64,000 nucleotides of DNA from contig NZ_JAMGBG010000069.1 in the NCBI RefSeq assembly GCF_023516595.1, forward strand, positions 62,001-126,000, in the 5' to 3' direction. Source of the stretch: Streptomyces neyagawaensis. Lineage in GTDB: Bacteria; Actinomycetota; Actinomycetes; Streptomycetales; Streptomycetaceae. The notes below the pieces were generated by a model, which saw only the letters and a list, made by a program, of their open reading frames with translations, made no database searches and was not told the DNA's origin. Positions 38,562-47,261 of this stretch are shown here, piece by piece. Position 1 is the stretch's first letter. The number at the start of each line of letters is the position of its first letter. Made by a program: the position numbers and the translations under genes.

Positions 38562-41500
38562 TCAGGAACCGTCGCACGGCGGCTCGTACGACAACCGCGG
38601 CAGGTACTCGTTCCACTTCGACCGGGTCAGCACCCCGCGCGTGGCGGTGCAGATGCGCCGTACCGCCTCGTCCACGTCGAGGTTCCACAGCCGTACCGTG
38701 TCGGCGCCGCTGGAGACGCCGAGCATGCCGCTCCTCGGGCTGAACGACAGGAAGTTGCCCGTCTTGGCGTTGGGGCTCATCGACTGGCCGATGGGGGAGG
38801 CGTCGGCGGGGTCGGAGACGTCCCACAGCCGGACCGTGTTGTCGTTGCCGCCGCTGGCCAGGGTCCGGCCGTCCTCGCTGAAGGTCAGCGACACGACGGC
38901 CTCGGTGTGGCCGGTGAGCGGCTCACCGAGCCGGGTCGCGTCGGCGGGGTCGGAGACGTCCCACAGCCGGACCGTGTCGTCGTCGCTGCCACTGGCCAAC
39001 GTGGAACCGTCCGGACTGTACGCCAGGTCGTTGACGGGACCGCGGTGGTCGGTGAGGGGTGCGCCGAGGCGGGCGGGGCGCCGCGGATCGGTCACGTTCC
39101 ACAGCCGGGCGGTGCCGTCCGCGCTGCCGCTGACGAGGGTGCGGCCGTCGGGGCTGAAGACGAGGGCGAGGATGTAGCCCTTGTGTCCGGTGAGCGGCTT
39201 GCCGAGCGGGACGGCACGGGCCGGGTCGCTCACGTCCCACAGCTGCACGGTGTGATCGTCGTACGGGGTGGCCAGGGTGCGCCCGTCCGGGCTGTACGCC
39301 ATCGCGTCGGTGTAGCGGGTCCGCAGCATCAGGGGCTCCGCGTGGGGGACCGGGTGCGCGGGGTCGCGGACGTCCCACAGGTGCACCGCCCGGTTCCCGG
39401 TCACGATCGCGAGGGTGTGGCCGTCGGGGGAGAAGGCGAGGGAGCGGTTGCCGCCGTCCTTGACCAGGAACGGCCTGCTCAGCGCCACCGGCCGACCGGG
39501 CTTGTGTACGTCCCACAGCCGGATCCGGCCATCGCGCCCGGCCGTGGCGAGCACCCGCCCGTCCGGCCGGAACACCCCGTTCTGGCCGACCATGTCCGCC
39601 GTCGATATCGACCACAGCCGGACCTTGCTGTCCCCGCTCCCGGTGGCGAGGGTCCGGCCGTCCGGGCTGAAGCCCAGCGCGTACATCTCGCCGCTGGCCC
39701 CGGCGAGTGGCTCGCCCACCTGCGACGGGTACGCCGGGTCGCGGACGTTCCACAGGCTCGCCGTGCTGTCCGCGCTGGCGACGGCCAGCATCCCCCCTTC
39801 GGGATTGAACGCCACCGACCACACCGGCCCGGTGTGGCCGCTGAGCGGAGCGCCGACCGCGGCCGGATGCCGTCGGTCGGCGACGTTCCACAGCCGTACG
39901 GTGTTGTCGGCGCTGCCGCTGGCGAGGGTGCGCCCGTCGGGGCTGAACGCCACCGAGTGCACGGTGCCGGTGTGGCCACCGAGCCGGGCGCCGAGCGCGG
40001 CCGGGTGCCGTGGGTCGTCGACGTTCCACAGCCGTACGGTCCGGTCGTCGCCCCCGGCGGCCAGGGTCCTGCCGTCCGGGCTGAACGCAACGGAACGCAC
40101 GGGCGCGCCGTGCCCGGTGAGGGGTTTGCCGAGGGCCTTCGGACGGGACGGGTCGGACACGTCCCACAGCCGTACGGTGCGGTCCTCGCCGACGGACGCC
40201 AGCGTCTTCCCGTCCGGACTGAAGGCGACCAGGTAGATCGTGCCGTCATGGCCGGTCAGCGGTGCGCCCGACGGCCGGGGCGAGCGGGGATCGCGGACGT
40301 CCCACAGCCGGATCTCCCCGTCGTCGCCGGCGCTGGCGAGCGTCCGGCCGCTCGGACTGAAGACGGCGCTGCTCACCCAGCTCGTGTGCCCGGTGAGGGG
40401 CTTGCCCAGGGACTTCGGGCGGGACGGATCGGACACGTCCCACAGGCGGACGGTCCGGTCGTAGCTGGCGGTGGCCAGGTACTTCCCGTCGGGGCTGTAG
40501 GAGGTGAGGTAGACGGCGCCGGTGTGGCCGAGCAGCGCGGTGGCCAGCGGCGCGTTCACGATCGAGACCAGCCGGTTGTTGGTGCCCTCGTCGCCGGGCC
40601 GGAGTCCATGGGCCACCAGGTCGAGCTGCGCCGACAGCGACGGGTCGGTGTACTGCACCCGGTCCGCCTCGGCGACCACCTGCTCGAACACGGCGTCGTT
40701 GCGCTGCTGCCAGGCGACCACCGCCGAACCGACGGCCACCAGGGCGAGCGCCACCAGGGCGGCCACCGCGCTCCGGCTGATCCACACCGTGCGCTTGCGC
40801 AGCCTGACCGAGGCGGCCAGGAACTCCACCGCGCCGCGCGTCAGCAGGGTGTCGCCGGCGGACCTCGCCCAGCTGCGGGCCTGCTCCAGCCGGGAACCCC
40901 GGTACAGCAGCGACGTGTCGCGGTCCGACTCCTCCCAGGCCCGGCCGTCCTCCTCCAGCCGCTGGCGCAGCAGATGGTCGTTGCGGCCCTCGTCGATCCA
41001 GCCCCGCAGCCGGGGCCAGGCGTGCAGCAGCGCCTCGTGGGTGATCTCCACGGTCTCCGCGTCGAGCGTCACCAGCCGGGCTCGCACCAGCGCCTCCAGC
41101 GACTCCTCCGTCTTGCCGGGGTCCGTCGACTCGTCCGCGAGCTGCCGCCGGGTCCCGCGCCGCCGGGTGGCCTGCGTGTCCTCGCCGAGCCGCACCAGCC
41201 GCAGCAACAGCAACCGCGCCGCCGTACGGGCCGCCGGGTCCAGCCCCGACCAGGCCCGCTCCGCGGTCGCGGCCACGGCGCCCTGGATGCCGCCGGCCGC
41301 CCGGTACCCGGCCAGCGTCAGCCGCCCCGCCTTGCGCCGCTGCCAGGTCACGAGCAGCGCGTGCGACAGCAGCGGCAGCACGCCCGCGTCGTGCGCGCCC
41401 CGCGGCCCGTCCGCGCTCACCTCCCGCACGATCAGCTCGGCCAGCCCCGGCTCCAGCTCCAGCCCCACGGCCTTGGCCGGCCCGGCCACCGCCTCCCGCA

Positions 41501-42665
41501 GCTCGGCGGTCGTCAGCGGCCCCAGCACCATGTGCCGGTGCTGCAAGGCGTCCGCCAGCTCCGGATACCCGAGGCACTCCTCGTAGAAGTCGGCCCGGAT
41601 CCCCAGCACGACCAGCACCGGCGCGAGGTCCCCCGCGGCACCGGGCGTGCAGGCGGCGGTGAGCAGCTGGATGAACGTCCGCCGATCGGCCTCGTCGGAG
41701 GAGAGCGTGAACGTCTCCTCGAACTGGTCGACGATCAGGACGGGGCGGGCGGGGTCGCTCGTTCCGGAGGCGGTGGAGGTCGGGGAGGAGGTGGCGGTGG
41801 TGGTGGACGTGGTTGACGTAGTGGAGGTGGCGGCGGTCGTGCGGTGGCGGGCCCAGGCCGTGACGGCCTCCCGTACCGCGTCGGCGAAGAACGGCGTGCC
41901 GGGCTCGTACGCGGCGGACACGACCTGCGCGAGCTCGGGAATGTGACGGGTCAGCTCCCCGATGGGATCGGCACCGGGGACCAGTTGGAGGACCTCGCCG
42001 CCGGTGCCGTCGGCGCCGGGCCCGTGCCCGCCGCCGAGCGCGCCCGCACGCACGGCCGGGACCAGGCCGGCGTTGAGGAGGGAGGACTTCCCCGCCCCCG
42101 AGGCGCCGACGAGCATGACGAGGCCGCCCGTCTTCTCCACCGCCCGGAGTTGCCCGACGAGGGCGTCCGTGCTGCGCTCCCGCCCGAAGAACCAGCGGGC
42201 GTCCTGCTGCCGGTAGGAGGCCAGCCCCCGGTACGGGCAGACCCCGCCGGGGACGGCGGGGGCGTCTCCCGGAGGTGCCGGTTCCTCTTCCGTGGAGGCC
42301 CCGGCAGGGGCGGTGCGTTCACCGGCCGGGTCGGCCACCGCCCGCTCCCAGAGCCGCTGCCACTGGCCCAGGTCGTACAGCCCCTTGGACACCGGCGTGG
42401 GCCGCGCGCGCCGCGCCTCGGGTATCAGGACGTGCAGGACGGCGGTGAGGGCGGCGAACTGGGCGGGCACGTTCTTGGCCCGGCGCCAGTCGCTGATCCG
42501 CTGGGCGGAGACCCGCACCGGGCGCCCGCGTTCATCGACCCTTTGCAGTCGGACGACCGACTCGGAAACACTCTTGAGGGGAGGATTGCCCGCTTCCTTG
42601 TACAGCAGCGCGAGACGTTCCGCGAAGGCCGTGCGTGCCCCTGAGTCGTCACTCAAGGCCTCCAC
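38562..42665 (-). CDS. nSTAND1 NTPase with N-terminal HTH and 14 WD40 repeats
   Basis: 1367 residues. The N-terminal 90 residues resemble an XRE-type helix-turn-helix (VRVSAQRISDWRRAKNVPAQFAAL). The nSTAND1 entry motif CPYRGLASYRQQDARWFFGRE precedes the P-loop GASGAGKSS (187-195) and Walker B PVLIVDQFEETF. A Ser/Thr-only insert (TSTTSTTSTTTATSS) interrupts the NTPase. One transmembrane helix (AVAALVALALVAVGSAVVAW, about residue 625) is followed by 14 WD40 repeats (SPDGRTLASGSADNTVRLWDV type), enough for two seven-bladed propellers. Such proteins are common in streptomycetes and are thought to be signalling or defence scaffolds. GTG 42665 has GGAAG 6 bases before it. Confidence 0.92.
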   Translation of the reverse strand: MEALSDDSGARTAFAERLALLYKEAGNPPLKSVSESVVRLQRVDERGRPVRVSAQRISDWRRAKNVPAQFAALTAVLHVLIPEARRARPTPVSKGLYDLGQWQRLWERAVADPAGERTAPAGASTEEEPAPPGDAPAVPGGVCPYRGLASYRQQDARWFFGRERSTDALVGQLRAVEKTGGLVMLVGASGAGKSSLLNAGLVPAVRAGALGGGHGPGADGTGGEVLQLVPGADPIGELTRHIPELAQVVSAAYEPGTPFFADAVREAVTAWARHRTTAATSTTSTTSTTTATSSPTSTASGTSDPARPVLIVDQFEETFTLSSDEADRRTFIQLLTAACTPGAAGDLAPVLVVLGIRADFYEECLGYPELADALQHRHMVLGPLTTAELREAVAGPAKAVGLELEPGLAELIVREVSADGPRGAHDAGVLPLLSHALLVTWQRRKAGRLTLAGYRAAGGIQGAVAATAERAWSGLDPAARTAARLLLLRLVRLGEDTQATRRRGTRRQLADESTDPGKTEESLEALVRARLVTLDAETVEITHEALLHAWPRLRGWIDEGRNDHLLRQRLEEDGRAWEESDRDTSLLYRGSRLEQARSWARSAGDTLLTRGAVEFLAASVRLRKRTVWISRSAVAALVALALVAVGSAVVAWQQRNDAVFEQVVAEADRVQYTDPSLSAQLDLVAHGLRPGDEGTNNRLVSIVNAPLATALLGHTGAVYLTSYSPDGKYLATASYDRTVRLWDVSDPSRPKSLGKPLTGHTSWVSSAVFSPSGRTLASAGDDGEIRLWDVRDPRSPRPSGAPLTGHDGTIYLVAFSPDGKTLASVGEDRTVRLWDVSDPSRPKALGKPLTGHGAPVRSVAFSPDGRTLAAGGDDRTVRLWNVDDPRHPAALGARLGGHTGTVHSVAFSPDGRTLASGSADNTVRLWNVADRRHPAAVGAPLSGHTGPVWSVAFNPEGGMLAVASADSTASLWNVRDPAYPSQVGEPLAGASGEMYALGFSPDGRTLATGSGDSKVRLWSISTADMVGQNGVFRPDGRVLATAGRDGRIRLWDVHKPGRPVALSRPFLVKDGGNRSLAFSPDGHTLAIVTGNRAVHLWDVRDPAHPVPHAEPLMLRTRYTDAMAYSPDGRTLATPYDDHTVQLWDVSDPARAVPLGKPLTGHKGYILALVFSPDGRTLVSGSADGTARLWNVTDPRRPARLGAPLTDHRGPVNDLAYSPDGSTLASGSDDDTVRLWDVSDPADATRLGEPLTGHTEAVVSLTFSEDGRTLASGGNDNTVRLWDVSDPADASPIGQSMSPNAKTGNFLSFSPRSGMLGVSSGADTVRLWNLDVDEAVRRICTATRGVLTRSKWNEYLPRLSYEPPCDGS

Positions 42666-43003
42666 CCCTTACTTCCCCCGCTGCTGGACATCCGGACCGG
42701 AAAACTCACTTTATATGCCTGACCTGCGGCGAAGCCGTCCGGACGTCTCGGGGCCCTCCTCGCCGCTGGCCCCGACTGGCAGGATCACGACCAAGCAGCC
42801 ACCGCTTCGGTTGGCGCCCTCGCAGGCCACCAGCGCAGCGCACGCAGAGACGACTCATGCCGCCGTTCGTTTTAGGTCAGCTTCACCGACGCGATCACCG
42901 ACACCGACGGACGTGATCACCAGGGCACACGGACGAGATCAGCGATGATCCGTCCGCCGAGACCTCGATCCAGTCCCCTGACCCGGATCGAGCACCCCCG
43001 CAC

Positions 43004-43047
43004 CGTTCGGCACCGGTCCCCACGTGGGGAGGGACCGGTGCCGAACG
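43004..43047. terminator. Perfect 17-base inverted repeat with nested palindrome
   Basis: CGTTCGGCACCGGTCCC (43004-43020) and its exact complement (43031-43047) enclose a 10-base loop. CCCCACGTGGGG (43018-43029) is a second, overlapping palindrome, so two structures compete. It lies in the 680-base gap (42666-43344) between the WD40 gene and the PD-(D/E)XK-like gene. It could be a strong terminator or a protein-binding or recombination site. The rest of that gap shows only the remnant listed next. Confidence 0.65.
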
Positions 43048-43169
43048 AAGGCGGCCGACCCGCCCGACCGGGCGCCCACGCCGCACCCTCGGAGCCGGGG
43101 ATGACACCGCCCGGGTTCGGCGCTATCTCGCTTCCAGGCGGTGTGCCGAGCGGGAGGCATGGGTGAGGG

Positions 43170-43340
43170 ATGGTCCTGTTCCGGGCGCAGGGCGCCGCCC
43201 AGACGATCATGGACGCGGCCGTCCTGGCCGCCCCCTCACGGACGCGACCCCGGCCGACGTCCCCACGGCCCTGGACCACTACGTCCACCGCCGCCTGGCC
43301 ACAGCCACAACCATCCAGAACCACTCGTCCCAGGCAGGCG
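43170..43340 (+). pseudogene. Remnant of a FAD-dependent monooxygenase C-terminus
   Basis: In one frame GAAQTIMDAAVLAA, then after a frame change near 43235 LTDATPADVPTALDHYVHRRLATATTIQNHS. Together these match the end of FAD monooxygenases, which read G-Q-G-A-N-x-A-I-x-D-A, then D-x-P-A-A-L-x-x-Y-x-x-x-R-x-x-R. No FAD-binding N-terminus lies upstream, so it is a truncated and frameshifted relic. It suggests deletion or insertion at this place. Confidence 0.55.
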
Positions 43341-43344
43341 AGAG

Positions 43345-43956
43345 CTACTGCGGCAGAACCCCGCCGCCTGCCGCGGCCATGGCGACGGCTTGCGGCAAGC
43401 CGATGAAATCGGTCTTCACCGGGCTGAGGCGCTCAAGGCTGGAGAGCCTGATCCTTTTCTGATGGGGACAGCGCTCATCCAGGACCCGGGTGGGCAGGAC
43501 GTAGAAGGTCCACTGGTCGAGGTCCAGCGGATCGAGGCTCTGCTTGTCCTGATGGTGCAGCAGACAGAAGACGTACACGTCGGAGCGGCGCCGCGCCTCG
43601 ACCGAGGTGGCGCCGCTCGGGGCGTCCCACCCGGAAGCCGGCGCTATACCGAACTCGACCTTCCAAGGCCGGGATTGCGCCCACGACTGCAGATAGGCCG
43701 TCGACTTCACCTCGACGCGCCACCCTTCGGACGTCCGGATGTCGACCGTGTCCCATTCGGTACGGGTACCGGCGGCCGCGCCCAGTGCCGTGGCCACGAG
43801 GTACTCGGCCAGCACGCCGCGCATGGTGTTGTTGGCAAGGTCGGAGCAGGCCCAGCTCCAGAAGTCGGCGAGCCTGCCGACGGTCTCGCCGTTGGCCCGT
43901 ATCGGCTCGGCGCCGTTGCGCCGCGTGATGACCAGCGGACCAAGTTCGGCACTCAT
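43345..43956 (-). CDS. PD-(D/E)XK nuclease-like protein
   Basis: 203 residues from ATG 43956, preceded by GGAGGGG. The central region has the order expected for a restriction-like nuclease core: E51 (RGVLAEYLVATALG), D69/D72 (WDTVDIR) and E82-x-K84 (WRVEVKSTAYLQSW). No DNA-binding domain, methyltransferase or helicase is adjacent. It may be a stand-alone nuclease, a degenerate restriction protein or a DNA-mimic relative; a WD40 nSTAND protein is its closest intact neighbour. The C-terminal 100 residues (CLLHHQDKQSLDPLDLDQWTFYVLPTRVLDER) form beta strands typical of these folds. The assignment is by motif reading alone. Confidence 0.68.
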   Translation of the reverse strand: MSAELGPLVITRRNGAEPIRANGETVGRLADFWSWACSDLANNTMRGVLAEYLVATALGAAAGTRTEWDTVDIRTSEGWRVEVKSTAYLQSWAQSRPWKVEFGIAPASGWDAPSGATSVEARRRSDVYVFCLLHHQDKQSLDPLDLDQWTFYVLPTRVLDERCPHQKRIRLSSLERLSPVKTDFIGLPQAVAMAAAGGGVLPQ

Positions 43957-44455
43957 GCTGCCCCTCCGGATGACGACGCCTCGCCACACACATCCTGACA
44001 GTGCCTACTGACACCGGCGTTGGAATACGGACGCACCTGACCGACGTCAACCGGGCTCCCGTCACCGACGCATGGACCCGGCCGTGAAGCCCGCGCGACG
44101 ACCCCGGCCTCGTCTCAGCCTGTCAGCGTCTCAGGACGGCATCTCAGGCAGCAGACGTTTCCGCAGTTCAAGGTGGGTGGGATGGGTGCGTTGTCGCGGG
44201 TTGGTCGGTGGTGGTTGCGGTGGGCGCCCGGTGTCTCGGAACCTGTGGATGTCGCACCGACCGGGGCGGATCGAGGGCCCCGGCGCAGCCTGTCGACGAC
44301 TCCCTCCTGAGGCCCGCGCACCGGGCATCGGTATGCCCTCATGGGGCGCCCGACGCCCCGACGGCCCACGCCAGGTGCGGAGTCCACCGAGAGAGCCGAC
44401 GCAGGCCGCCGGGAGCGACCCCTACCGATGACCAGAAGAAGAAGGAAGACACGAC
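43957..44455. other. 499-base gap without a supported gene
   Basis: Open frames here (for example 44072-44431) lack codon bias and recognisable domains. Short CTCAG-containing repeats (CGTCTCAGCCTGTCAG, CGTCTCAGG, CATCTCAGG) occur at 44110-44152. The promoter of the secreted protein gene should be in the last 150 bases. Confidence 0.5.
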
Positions 44456-45400
44456 ATGAGCGAGAACACCCGCGCACTCCGTCGTCCTGGCCGCCGCGCG
44501 GCTGTCGCCGCCGGACTCGTCCTTGCCGTCGGCCTGGGCGTGTCGACGCAGGCGGTGGCCCAGGCCGCCACCCCCGTCCCCGTGAAGGCATCCGCACAGG
44601 CATCCGCAGCGACATCCGCGAAGGCGTCGGCCGCGCCGCGGTCGATCACCGGCTTCAACGGTGATCTGGTGACCCAGACCGCCGACTTCTACGGCGCGTA
44701 CATCGACGCGAAGGACGACGCCGGGGGCCCGGACACCAAGTTGGCCAAGGCGCTGCGTACCCACTACCTGGCGCCCGCCTTCGCGAAGCGGCTGGCGGCG
44801 TGGGAGAAGAAGAACAACCTGGACGGTGTCCTGCGTGCCCAGAACGTCCCGGTGGAATGGACCGTGAGCGAGGGCCGCAACGGCCTCGAGACCATCGTCT
44901 CCCTGACCTACGGCGGCGGGGAGTCACCGACGACCACGACCAGGTTCGTCGTGAAGCATGCGGTGGCCGGCGGCATCACCGACATCCGCCCCACGACCGC
45001 GTCCCCCGCGAAGCCGTCCCCCGCGAAGCGGTCGGTCAGCGGCCGGACCGGTGACTCGGTCACCCAGATCGCCGACTTCTACGGCGCCTACGTCGACGCG
45101 AAGGACGCCCCCAAGGGCCCGGACACCAAGTTGGCCAAGGCGCTGCGCACGCACTACCTGACGCCGGCCTTCGCGAAGCGGCTGGCGACGTGGGAGAAGA
45201 AGAACAACCTGGACGGCGTCCTGCGAGCCCAGAACGTCCCGGTGGACTGGACAGTGAGCGAGGGCCGCAACAGCCGCGAGATCAGGGTCACCCATGCCTT
45301 CGGCGGAGGGGAGACGCCGACGGTGACGACCGACCTCGTCGTGAAGCTGGAGCCGGTGTCAGGCGACGTCACCGACATCCGCCGCACGAGCACCCACTGA
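44456..45400 (+). CDS. Secreted protein with recent internal domain duplication
   Basis: 314 residues. The signal peptide (RRPGRRAAVAAGLVLAVGLGVSTQAVAQA) is followed by an Ala/Ser/Lys linker and two copies of a roughly 110-residue domain (about 69-178 and 198-307), offset by 129 codons. Both contain ADFYGAYxDAKD, GPDTKLAKALRTHYL, AFAKRLAxWEKKNNLDGVL and RAQNVPVxWTVSEGRN; over 52 central residues they differ at only three. The nucleotide sequence is also nearly identical there, so the duplication is young. The domain resembles small secreted streptomycete proteins of unknown function. ATG 44456 follows GAAGGAAG. Confidence 0.85.
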   Translation: MSENTRALRRPGRRAAVAAGLVLAVGLGVSTQAVAQAATPVPVKASAQASAATSAKASAAPRSITGFNGDLVTQTADFYGAYIDAKDDAGGPDTKLAKALRTHYLAPAFAKRLAAWEKKNNLDGVLRAQNVPVEWTVSEGRNGLETIVSLTYGGGESPTTTTRFVVKHAVAGGITDIRPTTASPAKPSPAKRSVSGRTGDSVTQIADFYGAYVDAKDAPKGPDTKLAKALRTHYLTPAFAKRLATWEKKNNLDGVLRAQNVPVDWTVSEGRNSREIRVTHAFGGGETPTVTTDLVVKLEPVSGDVTDIRRTSTH

Positions 45401-45540
45401 CGCCACACCCACTACGCCCGGCCCGCTCCCGGCGCCCTCCGGCAGCGGGTCCTGGCGACCGAACGGACGGCGGCCCCACTCGACCCCCTCGATCCGGTCC
45501 CTGTCGGCGACTTGCCGCAGCGTCAGCCGTCCTCTCCGTG

Positions 45541-46824
45541 TCAGCCGTCCTCCCCATTCCCCTCCATATTGACGGCGGGGATCGGAACCCAGCGGCCGGG
45601 GCTGTAATAGACGCGGTCGTACCGGTAGCCCGTCAGCCCCTTGATGCTGGTGCTGCGGAAGGGGCGGCCGTGGTCGTCGATGCGGACCGTGCCGGTGCGG
45701 CCCTGCGAGGACCAGGCGAGTTCGAGATACCAGTCGCAGGTGCAGGACTCGTTGAGCGTGGAGACCACCAGGACTTCGGGCTCCTGCAGAGACACCCGGT
45801 AGGGGAAGTTGATGGCGGGAATCTTCGTCCCCGACCCGTTGTCGCCGGGTACCGAACGGGCCAGAGGCTGATGCGCGTCGAGGTTCACGGAGAAGTAGCG
45901 AGGGACGATGCCGGCGCCGCAGCCGTCGCTCAGGGAGTAGACGATGCCCCGGTCGGCGGCGGGTGCGGCCCGGTTGACCACGCGCACGTGCAGGGCGTCC
46001 AGGACGACGGCCGCGGAGCCGCGTCCCTGCACGGTGATCTGCACACCAGTGGGCCCGCCGTGCACCGCCCGCTGGGAGTCGACCCAGGCAGCGACATCCT
46101 CGGGGTGCGGCGGAGGCGGCACCTGCTGCGGCGCCTTGGCGACGACGTAGTCCTCGCCGCACCCGTTGACCCCACGCGTATGGAAGTTGGCGGTCCAGGT
46201 GAGGGGAGCGACAGGCTGAGCCGCACCGGCCCGCGCATGGTGCGGCTTGGAACGGCCACCGCCCGTGGCCGACGTGGAGAGCGGCCCGGCGGCGGAAGCA
46301 GTGAGACCGAGAAGCACGGCGACGAGCGAGACCGCGAGCACGACCGACCGCAAGGCCCGCCGCCGAGGGCGCCCACCGGAGAACCGCGACCGGGCCGGTG
46401 ACGAAGTAGCCCCAGGAACCCGAACGCCCGTCGTTACGGGGACGGTTACAGCCCCGCCCACGTCCCGGGCGGCCGAGGCGGCGCCGCCGCCCGCGGAGTC
46501 AACGGACACCGTGGCGCTCACGGCGTTGCGAGGCACTGGTGCCTGCCGACCGTCGGACGGCCGCGGCCGTTGCCGGGCGGCGTACGCCATGATCCACCGG
46601 CGGTGCAACTCCGTGCGCTCTTGCGGGGAGGCACCGCAGAGCACGGCGAACCGCTCGATCGGAGCGAAGTCCTGCGGGACCGCCTCACCGGAGCAGTAGC
46701 GGTGCAGGGTCGAGGCGTGCACGTCCAGCCGACGGGCAAGTGCCGCGTAGCTGCGGTCGGTACGTTCCTTCAGACGCCTCAGCAGCAACGCGAATTCCGC
46801 TACGTCATCGTGGATCGCATCCAT
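45541..46824 (-). CDS. Membrane-anchored XRE-type HTH protein
   Basis: 427 residues from ATG 46824. Residues 5-65 are a helix-turn-helix (LRRLKERTDRSYAALARRLDVHASTLHRYCSGEAVPQDF). A linker leads to one transmembrane helix near 180-200 (RSVVLAVSLVAVLLGLTASAAG). The outer half has four cysteines (NGCGEDYVV, SDGCGAGIV, ESCTCDWYLEL), VQGRGSAAVVLDALHVRVV and a C-terminal YYSPGRWVPIP. This one-component layout, with cytoplasmic HTH and extracellular domain, recurs in streptomycetes. The DNA target is unknown. There is no ribosome-binding site at 46824; a GTG 11 codons earlier is possible. Confidence 0.8.
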   Translation of the reverse strand: MDAIHDDVAEFALLLRRLKERTDRSYAALARRLDVHASTLHRYCSGEAVPQDFAPIERFAVLCGASPQERTELHRRWIMAYAARQRPRPSDGRQAPVPRNAVSATVSVDSAGGGAASAARDVGGAVTVPVTTGVRVPGATSSPARSRFSGGRPRRRALRSVVLAVSLVAVLLGLTASAAGPLSTSATGGGRSKPHHARAGAAQPVAPLTWTANFHTRGVNGCGEDYVVAKAPQQVPPPPHPEDVAAWVDSQRAVHGGPTGVQITVQGRGSAAVVLDALHVRVVNRAAPAADRGIVYSLSDGCGAGIVPRYFSVNLDAHQPLARSVPGDNGSGTKIPAINFPYRVSLQEPEVLVVSTLNESCTCDWYLELAWSSQGRTGTVRIDDHGRPFRSTSIKGLTGYRYDRVYYSPGRWVPIPAVNMEGNGEDG

Positions 46825-46984
46825 GCAGTCCGCACTCGTATCCGCTCGTCGACCCACAAAGGCCGGTCCCGACGGGTCACGACATCCCGCCGCTCCCCAT
46901 ATCTGCACGCCAATACGCACGAGACGGTTCCAGCGTTGCGAGCCACGAAGCCCGTCCCGCGTCGTCAATGTCAGCCGTGGATGG

Positions 46985-47191
46985 TCAGCCGTCCATGAGA
47001 TCCGGGTAGGGACAGAGCTCCAACGGGGCGGTCGGACGGTCGGCCCACTTCCACCAGATGTGCTGGTTGGAGCACCCCCAGACGACACGGCAGGTTCGAC
47101 GGTCGTCCTCCTCACGGCGACACAGCGCCATCGCGCCGGCCCGCAACGGGTCACCGCACTGGGGACAGATCGGCACGGACTCGGTAGGCAC
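46985..47191 (-). CDS. Small zinc-ribbon-like protein
   Basis: 68 residues from GTG 47191. Cysteine pairs CPQCGDP (residues 9-12) and later C24, C34 and C40 (LCRRE, RTCRVVWGC), plus WKWADRP, suggest a compact zinc-binding protein. The coding region ends CPYPDLMDG. The function is unknown. There is no convincing ribosome-binding site. It lies just upstream of, and on the same strand as, the membrane HTH gene, from which it is separated by 160 bases. Confidence 0.6.
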   Translation of the reverse strand: MPTESVPICPQCGDPLRAGAMALCRREEDDRRTCRVVWGCSNQHIWWKWADRPTAPLELCPYPDLMDG

Positions 47192-47261
47192 CCCTGGAAC
47201 GTACCCTTTGCCTCTGCTGACCCGAGCCCTCACCCACGCCAGGACCGAGGGCATCCGAGGC

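Noticed and set aside
38424..41816. 1130-residue plus-strand frame opposite the WD40 gene
   Set aside because: It is the shadow of the minus-strand WD40 repeats (periodic VRAGGQGAPVRA-type sequence); the minus strand has clear domains.
42917..43324. 135-residue minus-strand frame in the WD40-nuclease gap
   Set aside because: It runs through the perfect 17-base hairpin and opposite the monooxygenase relic; composition is not coding-like.
44072..44431. 119-residue plus-strand frame
   Set aside because: Arg/Pro/Gly-rich with no family features and no start signal; treated as non-coding.
44456..47191. A polymorphic toxin-immunity locus
   Set aside because: The secreted protein has no toxin domain or trafficking domain, and neither small neighbour matches an immunity family I recognise.
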